This document shows, one piece after another, positions 1 through 9,760 of a stretch of 64,000 nucleotides of DNA; positions within the stretch are counted from its first letter, which is position 1; every line of letters starts with the position of its first letter. Origin of the DNA: Anaerolineales bacterium (lineage in GTDB: Bacteria > Chloroflexota > Anaerolineae > Anaerolineales > UBA11579); assembly GCA_019637805.1 (NCBI GenBank), contig JAHBVB010000001.1:323875-387874 (forward strand), read 5' to 3'. Made by a program: the position numbers and the translations under genes. The notes below the pieces were generated by a model. That model ran no database searches. It saw only the letters and a list, made by a program, of their open reading frames with translations, and was not told where the DNA came from.

Positions 1-825
1 CCGGTCTTGTATGTGCGCGGTACGCTGCAGCCTGAGGATGAGTGGGCCGTTGCGATCGTGGGCACCCGCCAGGTGACTGCCTACGGCCGGCAGGTGGCGG
101 CGGATTTGGCCGCCTTCCTGGCGCGCAACGGCTTGACGGTGGTGAGTGGCCTGGCGCGCGGCGTGGACGCCGTAGCCCACCAGGCGGCTCTCGAAGCCGG
201 CGGCCGCACCCTGGCGGTGATGGCGCACGGCCTGGAGCGGGTCTACCCGCCGGAGCACCGCAAACTGGCCCAGGAGATCTGCGGCCGCGGAGCGCTGCTC
301 AGCGACTATGCGGTGGGCACACCGCCGGACAGCGCCAATTTCCCGCCGCGCAACCGCATCATCTCCGGCCTGTCGCTGGCGGTAGTGGTGGTGGAGGCCG
401 GCCAGCGCAGCGGCGCGCTGATCACGGCCGGTTTTGCCGCCGAGCAAGGCCGGGAAGTTTTTGCGGTGCCGGGTAATATTCACGCTCCGCAAAGCGCCGG
501 TACAAACTTTCTGATCCAGCGCGGCGCCCACCCTCTGCTGCGCTTCGAGGAACTGTTGGAAGTATTGAACTTGGAAATGATGACTGCTCACCAAACCGCC
601 GCGGCGGCCCTGCCAGCCGACCCTACCGAGGCGCGCCTGTACACGCTCTTGGGCAAAGAGCCGCGGCATCTGAACGAGCTGGGCGCCCAGGCCGGTCTGC
701 CGATCGAACAGGTGTCGGCGACCCTGGCCCTGATGGAACTGAAGGGACTGGTGCGCCAGGTGGGCGGCATGAGCTACGTGGTGCGCGAGAGCCAAGCCGC
801 CTACCAAACCGGGAGCCTGCCCTAG
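1..825 (+). CDS. dprA: DNA processing protein DprA, 5'-truncated
   Basis: Cytoplasmic DNA-processing protein that binds incoming single-stranded DNA and loads RecA in natural transformation (family knowledge). The reading frame is open to base 1 and reads PVLYVRG, the usual DprA context just before the Rossmann-like fold, so the true start lies upstream of the window and the TTG at 7 is not the start. Visible motifs are GLARGVDAVAHQAAL, FPPRNRIISGLS and SGALITAGFAAEQGR, the conserved DprA core. A winged-helix-like C-terminal segment follows at roughly the last 75 residues. The stop is 2 nt before manC, so the two are probably co-transcribed. Confidence is high; only the N-terminus is missing. 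Confidence 0.95.
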   Translation, partial: PVLYVRGTLQPEDEWAVAIVGTRQVTAYGRQVAADLAAFLARNGLTVVSGLARGVDAVAHQAALEAGGRTLAVMAHGLERVYPPEHRKLAQEICGRGALLSDYAVGTPPDSANFPPRNRIISGLSLAVVVVEAGQRSGALITAGFAAEQGREVFAVPGNIHAPQSAGTNFLIQRGAHPLLRFEELLEVLNLEMMTAHQTAAAALPADPTEARLYTLLGKEPRHLNELGAQAGLPIEQVSATLALMELKGLVRQVGGMSYVVRESQAAYQTGSLP

Positions 826-826
826 C

Positions 827-1918
827 ATGCCCAACAATTATTACGCCGTGATCATGGCCGGGGGCGGGGGTACCCGGCTGTGGCCGCTCTCGCGCCAGGC
901 GACGCCCAAGCAAATGCTGCCGCTGATCGCAGACAGCACCTTGTTCCAAACCGCCCTCAAACGCCTGCAGCGCGTATTTTCCCCGGAGCATATTCTGGTG
1001 GTGACCAACCAGCAGCAAGCCGCACGCCTGCAGGAGCAAGCCCCAGAGCTGAAACCAGAAAACTTCCTGCTGGAACCGCAGCCGCGCGGCACGGCCGCAG
1101 CCATCGGCCTGGCGGCCGCCTACCTGCAGGCGCGTGACCCCGGCGCCGTCATGGCCGTGCTGACCGCCGACCATTACATCGGCAACGAAGCCGAGTTTGA
1201 GCGCTACCTGCTGGCCGCCCGCCAGCTGGCGGAACAGGGCCACCTGGTGACCCTGGGCATTGAACCCAGCTACGCCGCCACGCAGTTCGGCTACATTCAG
1301 CTGGGGGCGGCGCTGGCCAAAGTGGACGGCTACACGGCCTACACAGCGCAGCGCTTCAAAGAGAAACCGGCCGCGGCCGAGGCGGAGGCCATGTTGGCCG
1401 AAGGCGGTTATGCCTGGAATTCAGGCATGTTCATCTGGCAGGTGGCGCGCATTTGGCAGGAGTTCCAGCGCCACATGCCGGAACTGCACGAGGCGCTGGA
1501 AAAGATCTCGGCAGCCTGGAACCAGGCGGACTTTGCGACTGTGTTGGCGCATGAGTGGCCGCGCATCGCCGCCCAGACGATAGACTACGGCGTGATGGAA
1601 CAGGCCGCGGATGTGGCTGTGATCCCCGCCCGGGATATGGCCTGGAACGATGTTGGCTCGTGGAGTTCACTGTTCGAGGTGCTGGAGGTGGATGCCAGCG
1701 GCAACCTGGTGCTCAGCGAGCGGCACTTGGATATTGACAGCCGCAACGTATTGATCCACAGCAATGGCCAGGAGCGCATGGTGGTCACCGTGGGGGTGGA
1801 AAACATGGTGGTGGTGGACACCGGCGACGTCTTGCTGATCTGCTCCAAAGAGCGTGCGCAGGACCTGCGCAAAGTGATCGAGTTATTAAAGGAAAAGGGC
1901 CTGCAACAATATCTATAG
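827..1918 (+). CDS. manC: mannose-1-phosphate guanylyltransferase
   Basis: Makes GDP-mannose from mannose-1-phosphate and GTP, a sugar donor for glycans. The N-terminal nucleotidyltransferase signature MAGGGGTRLWPLSRQATPKQ is intact, followed by LTADHYI and FKEKPAAAEAEAML, which are typical of this family. At 363 residues it is the short form without the C-terminal phosphomannose isomerase domain found in AlgA/ManC-type bifunctional enzymes. The ATG sits 2 nt after the dprA stop. It probably supplies the glycan genes at 15-30 kb, though it is not adjacent to them (inference). Confidence 0.93.
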   Translation: MPNNYYAVIMAGGGGTRLWPLSRQATPKQMLPLIADSTLFQTALKRLQRVFSPEHILVVTNQQQAARLQEQAPELKPENFLLEPQPRGTAAAIGLAAAYLQARDPGAVMAVLTADHYIGNEAEFERYLLAARQLAEQGHLVTLGIEPSYAATQFGYIQLGAALAKVDGYTAYTAQRFKEKPAAAEAEAMLAEGGYAWNSGMFIWQVARIWQEFQRHMPELHEALEKISAAWNQADFATVLAHEWPRIAAQTIDYGVMEQAADVAVIPARDMAWNDVGSWSSLFEVLEVDASGNLVLSERHLDIDSRNVLIHSNGQERMVVTVGVENMVVVDTGDVLLICSKERAQDLRKVIELLKEKGLQQYL

Positions 1919-1961
1919 CAGGCCGTTAACTACAAATAGATTTCACCCAGAGGTAGGAAAC

Positions 1962-4298
<2,337 letters not shown>

Positions 4299-4346
4299 CA
4301 GTCCGCAGTTAACACATAAAAGCAGGTTCGAGCTGTGAAGTTAGAA

Positions 4347-4370
4347 GGATGAAGTGCCTACACTTCATCC
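4347..4370 (+). terminator. hairpin after topA, terminator-like
   Basis: Perfect 10-bp stem GGATGAAGTG / CACTTCATCC with loop CCTA, followed by CTTTGAATTTT. The T-run is weak, so termination may be partial. It lies 49 nt after the topA stop and before the next promoter, the right position to end the topA transcript. Confidence 0.55.
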
Positions 4371-4411
4371 CTTTGAATTTTCATCCCCGGCCTTTCTCCC
4401 TGGCACGCAAG

Positions 4412-4440
4412 TTGCACTTTTGCTCTTGCTACTCTAGAAT
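4412..4440 (+). promoter_or_regulatory. sigma70-type promoter for the 4466 gene
   Basis: TTGCAC (4412-4417), 17-nt spacer, TAGAAT (4435-4440). The predicted start of transcription is near 4447. A GGAG at 4451-4454 precedes the ATG at 4466, giving an ordinary short leader. Confidence 0.7.
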
Positions 4441-4465
4441 CACGCGGACAGGAGTTTTTGACATT

Positions 4466-5515
4466 ATGCGAATCGACAACGGGACGATCACCGTCCTGGG
4501 ACGTGAAATCAACATCTCGGCCTTGAGCCAGCCGCGCACGCTGGCGGCAGTGGCTTTCGCCGCAGGCCTGATCGTGGGCCTGGTGGTGCTGGGCTGGTGG
4601 CTCTTCCCGGTGAACTGGACGGACGCCTCCGTGGCGGACCTGCGGGCAGACCTGCGCGCCGATTACTTGCGCGCCGCGATCGACTCTTACACCTTGGAGC
4701 CGAATGACGCCCTGGCACGCCAGCGCCTGGGCGCACTGGGCGAATTCGCCGACGAGACGATGGCGGCAGTGGCCGCCGCCCCCGGCGGACAGAATATCGA
4801 AAGCCTGGCGCGTTTCCAAGCGCTGCTGGGCGTGACGACCCCATCCACCGGCGGCAGCCCAAGCACGAGCGGAGCCGGCAGCACAACGTCGGCCGAACCG
4901 CTGTTCGGCAGCGGCACGCTGCTGACCACACTGTGCGGCATCACGCTGTTCGTGGGGCTGACCCTGGCCGTGGTGTATATCTCGCGCAACCGGCGCAGGC
5001 AGGGACCGGCTGGGCCGCTCAGCCCGTTGAGCGACAAGAACACACCGGCCGCCCCGCCCCACTACGAAGAGGCCGGCGAAGACAGCCCGCCGCTTTCCCA
5101 GTGGATGACGACTTACGTGCTGGGCGACGACCTGTATGACGACTCGTTCAGCATCGATTCGACCGCGGGCGACTTCATGGGCGAATGCGGGGTGAGTATT
5201 TCGGAAGCGATCGGCGTGGGCAGCCCCAAGCGAGTGAGCGCCTTTGAAGTCTGGCTGTTCGACAAGAATGATGTGCACACGGTGACCAAGGTGCTGATGA
5301 GCACGCACCTGTTCCGCGACGATGCCTCCCGCCAGCGCCTGGCGACCAAGGGCGACCCGCTGCTGGCCACCCCCGGCGCCGAGACGGTGCTGGAGACGGC
5401 CACGCTGCAGATGGTGGCGCGCGTGGTGGATATGCAGTACGGCGAAGGCCCGCTGCCGGAGGAGAGTTTCTTCGAGCGGGTGACGCTGGAACTGGCGGTG
5501 TGGTCTAAGGTCTGA
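4466..5515 (+). CDS. unrecognised two-helix membrane protein
   Basis: I do not recognise this 349-residue protein. The frame is open from 4349, but the first codons lie inside the topA terminator hairpin and upstream of the promoter. The ATG at 4466, with GGAG at 4451, is therefore the better start. One hydrophobic helix lies near residues 22-45 and another near 150-172, separated by a roughly 100-residue loop ending in a Ser/Thr/Gly-rich linker. After the second helix comes a basic stretch (SRNRRR), an acidic Pro-rich linker and a folded-looking C-terminal domain of about 140 residues (YVLGDDLYDDSFSIDS onward). The topology suggests a large cytoplasmic C-terminal domain. It is transcribed alone and converges on greA with a gap of 30 nt. 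Confidence 0.75.
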   Translation: MRIDNGTITVLGREINISALSQPRTLAAVAFAAGLIVGLVVLGWWLFPVNWTDASVADLRADLRADYLRAAIDSYTLEPNDALARQRLGALGEFADETMAAVAAAPGGQNIESLARFQALLGVTTPSTGGSPSTSGAGSTTSAEPLFGSGTLLTTLCGITLFVGLTLAVVYISRNRRRQGPAGPLSPLSDKNTPAAPPHYEEAGEDSPPLSQWMTTYVLGDDLYDDSFSIDSTAGDFMGECGVSISEAIGVGSPKRVSAFEVWLFDKNDVHTVTKVLMSTHLFRDDASRQRLATKGDPLLATPGAETVLETATLQMVARVVDMQYGEGPLPEESFFERVTLELAVWSKV

Positions 5516-5545
5516 TTGCTGACCGCAGACTGCTGATTACTGAGC

Positions 5546-6013
5546 TTATTCGACGCTGACGATCTCGAAGAGCAGTTTGCCGGCGGGCGTTTCGGCTTCC
5601 ACGGTTTCGCCAGCTTTATGCCCCAGCAGGGCACGGCCAATCGGTGATTCGTTGGAGATCTTGCCGTTGCGCGGGTCGGCCTCGGCGGCGCCGACCAGGA
5701 AGTACTTGCTGGGCTCTCGACCCTTTTCTTTGATGACCACTACCGAGCCGACGCCAATCGAGCCGTCGGCCGAACCTTCGCGGGTGATGATGTTGGCGCG
5801 CCCCAGCAGGGCTTCCAGTTCCTGGATGCGACCTTCCAAAAAAGCCTGGTCTTCCTTGGCCTTGGAATAGTCGGCGTTCTCAGACAGATCGCCCTGCTGA
5901 ATGGCTTCGCGCAGGCGGGCGGCCAGTTCGCTGCGCTGGGGGCCTTTGAGGTCCTCCAGCTCGGCACGCAGTTTGGCGGCGCCTTCTTCGGTTAAGTAAT
6001 GTTCATCGCTCAT
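5546..6013 (-). CDS. greA: transcription elongation factor GreA
   Basis: Rescues backtracked RNA polymerase by stimulating transcript cleavage. The 155-residue length is standard. The N-terminal coiled coil carries the conserved basic/acidic tip region (GDLSENADYSKAKEDQAFLE), and the C-terminal FKBP-like domain ends in SPIGRALLGHKAGETVE. Its ATG overlaps the upstream dgt stop as ATGA, so the two are translationally coupled and share the dgt promoter. It is the last gene of that unit. Confidence 0.97.
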   Translation of the reverse strand: MSDEHYLTEEGAAKLRAELEDLKGPQRSELAARLREAIQQGDLSENADYSKAKEDQAFLEGRIQELEALLGRANIITREGSADGSIGVGSVVVIKEKGREPSKYFLVGAAEADPRNGKISNESPIGRALLGHKAGETVEAETPAGKLLFEIVSVE

Positions 6014-7158
6014 GGCAAACTCTGTGGGTTAAACAATTTCTCGTGTTCCTGAACGGCGTAGCGGTCGGTCATGCCCGCCAGATAGTCACATACGGTGCGC
6101 TGCAGGCCGCGGGTTTCGACATAGGCCTGGTATTCATAGGGCAACATGCTGGGCTCCTTTTCGTAAGCCTGGAAGATCTCGGTGAGCACGTTGCGGGCTT
6201 TGACCGCCATGCGCACGACGCGCGGGTGGCGGTACATATTCTTGTAGAGGAAATCTTTGAGCGGCTTGTTGCGCGCGTGCATGGCCTCGCTGTAGCCGAT
6301 CACGTTGTGCTCCAGTTTTTGGATGTCGTGGGCGCTTTGAGCGCCGCTGGCATCGATGCGAGACTGGGTCGCAGCGACCACATCGCTGACCAGCAAGCCC
6401 ACCAAGCGGCGGATCAGCCGGTGGCGGGTGAGGTCGTTCAGGTCCTGGCCGTCCCAGCCGATGCTGTCCAGCATCAGCTTCCACATCTCCAGCCCCGCCA
6501 GGCCGGCGGGGGTCACCAAGCCGGAGCGCAGGCCATCGTCCAGGTCGTGGGTGGTGTAGGCCAGCTCATCGGCCACATTGGCGATCTGCGCCTCGAGGTT
6601 GCCGCGCAGTTCCGGGTCGTATTGCGAGGCGTCGGAGACATCATATTCGGTCTCGTGCTTGACCATGCCCTCGCGCACTTCCCAGGTCAGGTTGAGGCCG
6701 GGGAAATCCGGGTAACGCTGTTCCAGCTCGGTGACGATGCGCAGAGACTGGCGGTTGTGGTCGAAGCCGCCGTGGTCCTTCATCAGCTCGTTGAGGGTGT
6801 GCTCGCCGGAGTGGCCGAAGGCGGCGTGGCCCAGATCATGGGCCAGGCAGATGGCCTCGACCAGGTCTTCATTGGCGCCCAGGGCGCGGGCGATGGTGCG
6901 GCCGATCTGGGCCACTTCCAGGGTGTGCGTGAGGCGCGTGCGGAAGTAGTCGCCCTCGAAGTTGATGAAGACCTGGGTCTTGTACTCCAGACGACGGAAG
7001 GCGGTGGTGTGGATGATGCGGTCCCGGTCGCGCTGGAAGCGCGTGCGGTACTGTGGCTCATCATCCGGGTACTGGCGGCCCTGGCTGTCGCGGCTGCGCG
7101 CGCCCCAAGGGGCGAGCAGCTGCTCTTCCTGAGCTTCCAATTGTTCACGAGTGATCAT
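6010..7158 (-). CDS. dgt: dGTPase-like HD-domain triphosphohydrolase
   Basis: Predicted deoxynucleoside triphosphate triphosphohydrolase, releasing the nucleoside and triphosphate. The HD-fold metal site is visible (HTLEVAQIGRTIA, HDLGHAAFGHSGE), as is the N-terminal block RFQRDRDRIIHTTAFRRLEY typical of this family. I start it at the ATG at 7158, giving 382 residues. The frame extends 80 codons further upstream, but that part overlaps the IPK gene on the same strand and includes the promoter. It is followed by greA with a 4-nt overlap. Substrate choice within dNTPs cannot be read from the sequence. Confidence 0.92.
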   Translation of the reverse strand: MITREQLEAQEEQLLAPWGARSRDSQGRQYPDDEPQYRTRFQRDRDRIIHTTAFRRLEYKTQVFINFEGDYFRTRLTHTLEVAQIGRTIARALGANEDLVEAICLAHDLGHAAFGHSGEHTLNELMKDHGGFDHNRQSLRIVTELEQRYPDFPGLNLTWEVREGMVKHETEYDVSDASQYDPELRGNLEAQIANVADELAYTTHDLDDGLRSGLVTPAGLAGLEMWKLMLDSIGWDGQDLNDLTRHRLIRRLVGLLVSDVVAATQSRIDASGAQSAHDIQKLEHNVIGYSEAMHARNKPLKDFLYKNMYRHPRVVRMAVKARNVLTEIFQAYEKEPSMLPYEYQAYVETRGLQRTVCDYLAGMTDRYAVQEHEKLFNPQSLP

Positions 7159-7167
7159 GGGAACTCC

Positions 7168-7196
7168 AGTGTAATGGAGCGCCAGACGGGTGTCAA
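7168..7196 (-). promoter_or_regulatory. consensus promoter for dgt-greA
   Basis: On the minus strand: TTGACA (7196-7191), 17-nt spacer, TACACT (7173-7168), then 9 nt to the dgt ATG. The TTGACA box contains the TGA stop of the upstream IPK gene (7193-7195). The predicted +1 is about 7161, so the GGAG at 7164-7167 would lie upstream of the transcript and the mRNA would be almost leaderless. Confidence 0.75.
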
Positions 7197-7990
7197 ACCT
7201 TGAAAAGCCGCGTGCCCAGCGGCTCGCCAGCCAGCACCTGGGCCAGGTTGCCCGGGCGCAGGCCGGAGAAGATGCGGATCTCGCAGTCCGGCAAGGCGTC
7301 CAACAGAGGGAACATGGCGCCAACCTTGCCGGCCATGCCGCCGGTGACGTCCGCTCCGGCCGCCGCGCCGGCGCCCATGGAGGCCCTATCCGCGGCACTC
7401 AACTCCGGCAGCAGGCGAGCGTCTACGCCGCCGTAGCCGGCGTAGACGCCGTCTTCGTCGCCCGCCAGCAGGATGCGGGACGGCTGCAGCAGCGGGGCCA
7501 GATAGACGAAGACATCCTCGGTGGAGGCGATGGTGCCGCCCCACTCCGCATCGAAAACCACGTCGCCATAGACCACCGGCAGCAGCCCGGCATCCAGGGC
7601 GGCCTGCAGCGGGCCGCTCTGCCAGGCCGCCAGGTGGCCGGCCTGGGCCTGGCCGGCGGCGGAGGGCGGGAAGGCGATGGCGGGCAGGCCGGCCTTGGCC
7701 AAGGCATCCATCACCAGGCGGTTCAGCGCGCCGGCCTGCCGCCAGACCTCAACGAACCCCAACCAATCGGCCGGGTTGCGCACGCCGGCGCGAGTATTGT
7801 GCTGCTTGGCGGGCACATGGCCGAAAGAGCCGGAGCCGTGGCCCAGCAGCAAACGCAGGTCGGGGTTGGCGCGGCGGGCGGCGGCGATCTCGCCGGCAGC
7901 GCGCTGGATGACCTCGGGCCGCGAGGTCGCAGGCTGGTCCTTGTGGGTCAGCAGCGAACCGCCGAGTTTAAGGAAGGTGATGGGCTGCAC
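7193..7990 (-). CDS. ipk: isopentenyl phosphate kinase
   Basis: Phosphorylates isopentenyl phosphate to isopentenyl diphosphate with ATP. It is an amino-acid-kinase-fold protein: FLKLGGSLLTHK at the N-terminus, GHGSGSFGH with the family's catalytic histidine region, then VVYGDVVFD and STEDVF. These are diagnostic for IPK rather than for glutamate or aspartate kinases. It has 265 residues and a GTG start at 7990 with no Shine-Dalgarno. Mevalonate kinase is 0.8 kb away on the same strand. In characterised Chloroflexota IPK works with a phosphomevalonate decarboxylase, which is not in this window. Confidence 0.9.
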   Translation of the reverse strand: MQPITFLKLGGSLLTHKDQPATSRPEVIQRAAGEIAAARRANPDLRLLLGHGSGSFGHVPAKQHNTRAGVRNPADWLGFVEVWRQAGALNRLVMDALAKAGLPAIAFPPSAAGQAQAGHLAAWQSGPLQAALDAGLLPVVYGDVVFDAEWGGTIASTEDVFVYLAPLLQPSRILLAGDEDGVYAGYGGVDARLLPELSAADRASMGAGAAAGADVTGGMAGKVGAMFPLLDALPDCEIRIFSGLRPGNLAQVLAGEPLGTRLFKV

Positions 7991-7996
7991 AGGCTT

Positions 7997-8002
7997 ACTA
8001 TA
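7997..8002 (-). promoter_or_regulatory. -10 box (TATAGT) of ipk, leaderless arrangement
   Basis: TATAGT on the minus strand, followed by exactly 6 nt and then the GTG start of ipk, placing +1 at the start codon. No convincing -35 box. It lies 4 bp from the divergent TTGACA of the arsR-arsC promoter, so the two promoters would compete. Confidence 0.6.
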
Positions 8003-8006
8003 CCGC

Positions 8007-8035
8007 TTGACAGTTGCCCCGCTTGGCCTGATAAT
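8007..8035 (+). promoter_or_regulatory. near-consensus promoter of arsR-arsC fusion
   Basis: TTGACA (8007-8012), 17-nt spacer, GATAAT (8030-8035). The predicted +1 is around 8042, giving a leader of about 30 nt. The -10 box overlaps the left end of the inverted repeat at 8034-8072. Confidence 0.8.
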
Positions 8036-8072
8036 ATATCAAGATATTTTGATTCAAAGTGGATTGATATAT
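8034..8072 (+). promoter_or_regulatory. ArsR-type operator with three half-sites
   Basis: ATATATCAA (8034-8042) and TTGATATAT (8064-8072) form a perfect 9-bp inverted repeat. Inside it is a tighter dyad ATCAA-N6-TTGAT (8038-8053), the spacing expected for a dimeric ArsR-family winged helix. Overlap with the -10 box and +1 predicts autorepression by the gene that starts at 8073. Binding is inferred, not shown. Confidence 0.65.
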
Positions 8073-8831
8073 ATGACGACCCTGACTACCGAAGCGCCCC
8101 CTCTGTTTGCTCTGCTGGCGCATGCGTTGCGCTGGCAACTGGTCTCCACCCTGGCGGACAGCGATTTCAACGTGCAAGAACTGCAAGCTGCGGTGCGCAG
8201 CAGCCAAAACCTGGTGTCCTACCACCTGCGCTTGCTGCGGGACGGCGGCCTGGTGCGTGAGACGCAAAGCATTGCGGATGGGCGCCAGACCTATTACAGC
8301 CTGGACCTGCCGCGCCTGCAGACGGCGCTCTTCTCGCTGGGCGACAGTTTGCACCCGGCGCTGGCCCCGGCCAGCGAACCGGCGGCAGCCCCCAGCCGGC
8401 GGCTGCGGGTGCTGTTCCTGTGCACGCACAACAGCGCCCGCTCGCAAATGGCCGAAGGGCTGATGCGGGCGCATGGCGGGGAGTGGGCGGAGGTGTTCAG
8501 CGCCGGCACACAACTCTCGCGGGTGCACCCCCTAGCGATTGCAGCCATGGATCAGCTGAAGATCGATATCCGCGGCCACAGCTCCAAGCTGGTGGACCAA
8601 TACCTGGCAGAGACTTTTGACTATGTGATTACGGTATGCGACCGGGCCAAAGAAAGCTGCCCGATCTTGCCGGGGGCGCCCAAGCAGATCCACTGGAGCT
8701 TCCCCGACCCTTCGGCCGTGGAAGGCAGCCAGACCCAGAAGCTGCAAGCTTTCTCACAAACCGCCCTGGGGCTAAGCCAGAGGATCAAGCACCTGCTCTT
8801 GCTTATCCAGCGCGACGCTGGCCAAGCCTAG
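8073..8831 (+). CDS. ArsR-family regulator fused to arsenate reductase
   Basis: 252 residues. Residues 1-90 are an ArsR-type winged helix (LLAHALRWQLVSTLADSDF, then NLVSYHLRLLRDGGLV as the recognition helix). An Ala/Pro-rich linker leads to a low-molecular-weight-phosphatase-fold arsenate reductase. This has C117-x5-R123 (CTHNSAR), C189 and C196, the same spacing as Cys10/Cys82/Cys89 of thioredoxin-coupled ArsC, plus the DP loop (FPDPSAV). These three are the only cysteines, so the ArsR domain lacks any CxC-type arsenite site. I use the ATG at 8073: the frame is open to 7677, but that part precedes the promoter. It likely represses itself at the operator directly upstream. The 3' end overlaps the convergent mevalonate kinase gene by 29 bp. 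Confidence 0.9.
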   Translation: MTTLTTEAPPLFALLAHALRWQLVSTLADSDFNVQELQAAVRSSQNLVSYHLRLLRDGGLVRETQSIADGRQTYYSLDLPRLQTALFSLGDSLHPALAPASEPAAAPSRRLRVLFLCTHNSARSQMAEGLMRAHGGEWAEVFSAGTQLSRVHPLAIAAMDQLKIDIRGHSSKLVDQYLAETFDYVITVCDRAKESCPILPGAPKQIHWSFPDPSAVEGSQTQKLQAFSQTALGLSQRIKHLLLLIQRDAGQA

Positions 8832-9759
8832 TATCGATCACGGCTTTGGCGCCGGCCGCCAGCAGCGCCTCGCGCACCTGCGCGGCGCTGTTTTCCTCCA
8901 CCAGAGCGATGACGTTGCCGCCACGGCCGCCGCCGGACAGCTTGGCGCCCAGGGCGCCCGCCTCTCGGGCGGTTGCGGCCAGCATTTCCAATAGGGCCGA
9001 AGAGACATCTAGCTCTTGCAACAGCGCCTGGTTGGCGTCCATCAGGCGGCCCAGTTCGGCCGCCTGGCCGGCAGCCAGGGCGTCCCGAGCCTGGTGGGCG
9101 ATCAGGCCGATCTGGGCAAACAAGTTGTCGCAGCGCCCCGGGTCCGCCTGCCAGGCGCGGCGCACATCGCCGACGGTCTCGGCGGTGGGCGCCGGCTGGC
9201 CGCTGTCGGCGATGAGCCAGTGCAGGGGCCGGCCCACCCTAAGGCGCTCGACCGGCTGGCCTTTGATGAAGAAGACCGGCTGGGCATAAGTGACCACGGT
9301 ATTGTCAATGCCGGAGGGCGTGCCATGATGCAATTTCTCGATCTCAAAAGTAAGGTCGTTGACCTGCTCGTCGCTGAAGGGCCGGCCCAGAAAGTCGGAG
9401 ACGGCGCGCAGGATGGCGACGCTCACCGCCGCGCCGGAGCCCATGCCGCCGGCCAGCGGGATGGTGGAGCTGACATGCAGGCGGAAGGCCGGCGGGCGCG
9501 GCACGCCCAGCGCGGCCAGGGCCGCACGCACCGCGGCGGCCAGGGGATTGTCGATGGGCAGTTCGTCCAACGCGGCGTCCAGGCCGATCTGTTCGGCCCA
9601 GACCAGGATGCGGCCGCTGGGGGCGGAAATGTCCGGCTGGACGCGGGCCTTGGCCTGCACGGCAGTCACCGGAACGGCGATGGCCGGCTGCCCGTAGACG
9701 ACAGCATGCTCGCCGAACAAGATGATCTTGCCGGGGGCGGAAGCGACAGTCACAGCCAT
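8803..9759 (-). CDS. mvk: mevalonate kinase
   Basis: GHMP-superfamily kinase making phosphomevalonate for isoprenoid synthesis. Motifs: APGKIILFGEHAVVYGQPAI at the N-terminus, the ATP-binding loop PLAGGMGSGAAVSVAILRA, PSGIDN, and the C-terminal GAKLSGGGRGG. 318 residues is normal. Its ATG follows the ubiA-family stop by 1 nt, so it is second in that unit. With the nearby isopentenyl phosphate kinase it points to a mevalonate route that decarboxylates before the second phosphorylation. Its 3' end overlaps the arsR-arsC gene tail-to-tail. Confidence 0.92.
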   Translation of the reverse strand: MAVTVASAPGKIILFGEHAVVYGQPAIAVPVTAVQAKARVQPDISAPSGRILVWAEQIGLDAALDELPIDNPLAAAVRAALAALGVPRPPAFRLHVSSTIPLAGGMGSGAAVSVAILRAVSDFLGRPFSDEQVNDLTFEIEKLHHGTPSGIDNTVVTYAQPVFFIKGQPVERLRVGRPLHWLIADSGQPAPTAETVGDVRRAWQADPGRCDNLFAQIGLIAHQARDALAAGQAAELGRLMDANQALLQELDVSSALLEMLAATAREAGALGAKLSGGGRGGNVIALVEENSAAQVREALLAAGAKAVIDTRLGQRRAG

Positions 9760-9760
9760 G

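Noticed and set aside
4349-4465. N-terminal extension of the 349-residue membrane protein
   Set aside because: The first codons form the terminator hairpin of topA, and the promoter at 4412-4440 lies downstream of them.
7677-8072. 132-codon N-terminal extension of the ArsR-ArsC fusion
   Set aside because: It is antisense to ipk and lies before the promoter and operator; the ArsR fold begins at 8073.
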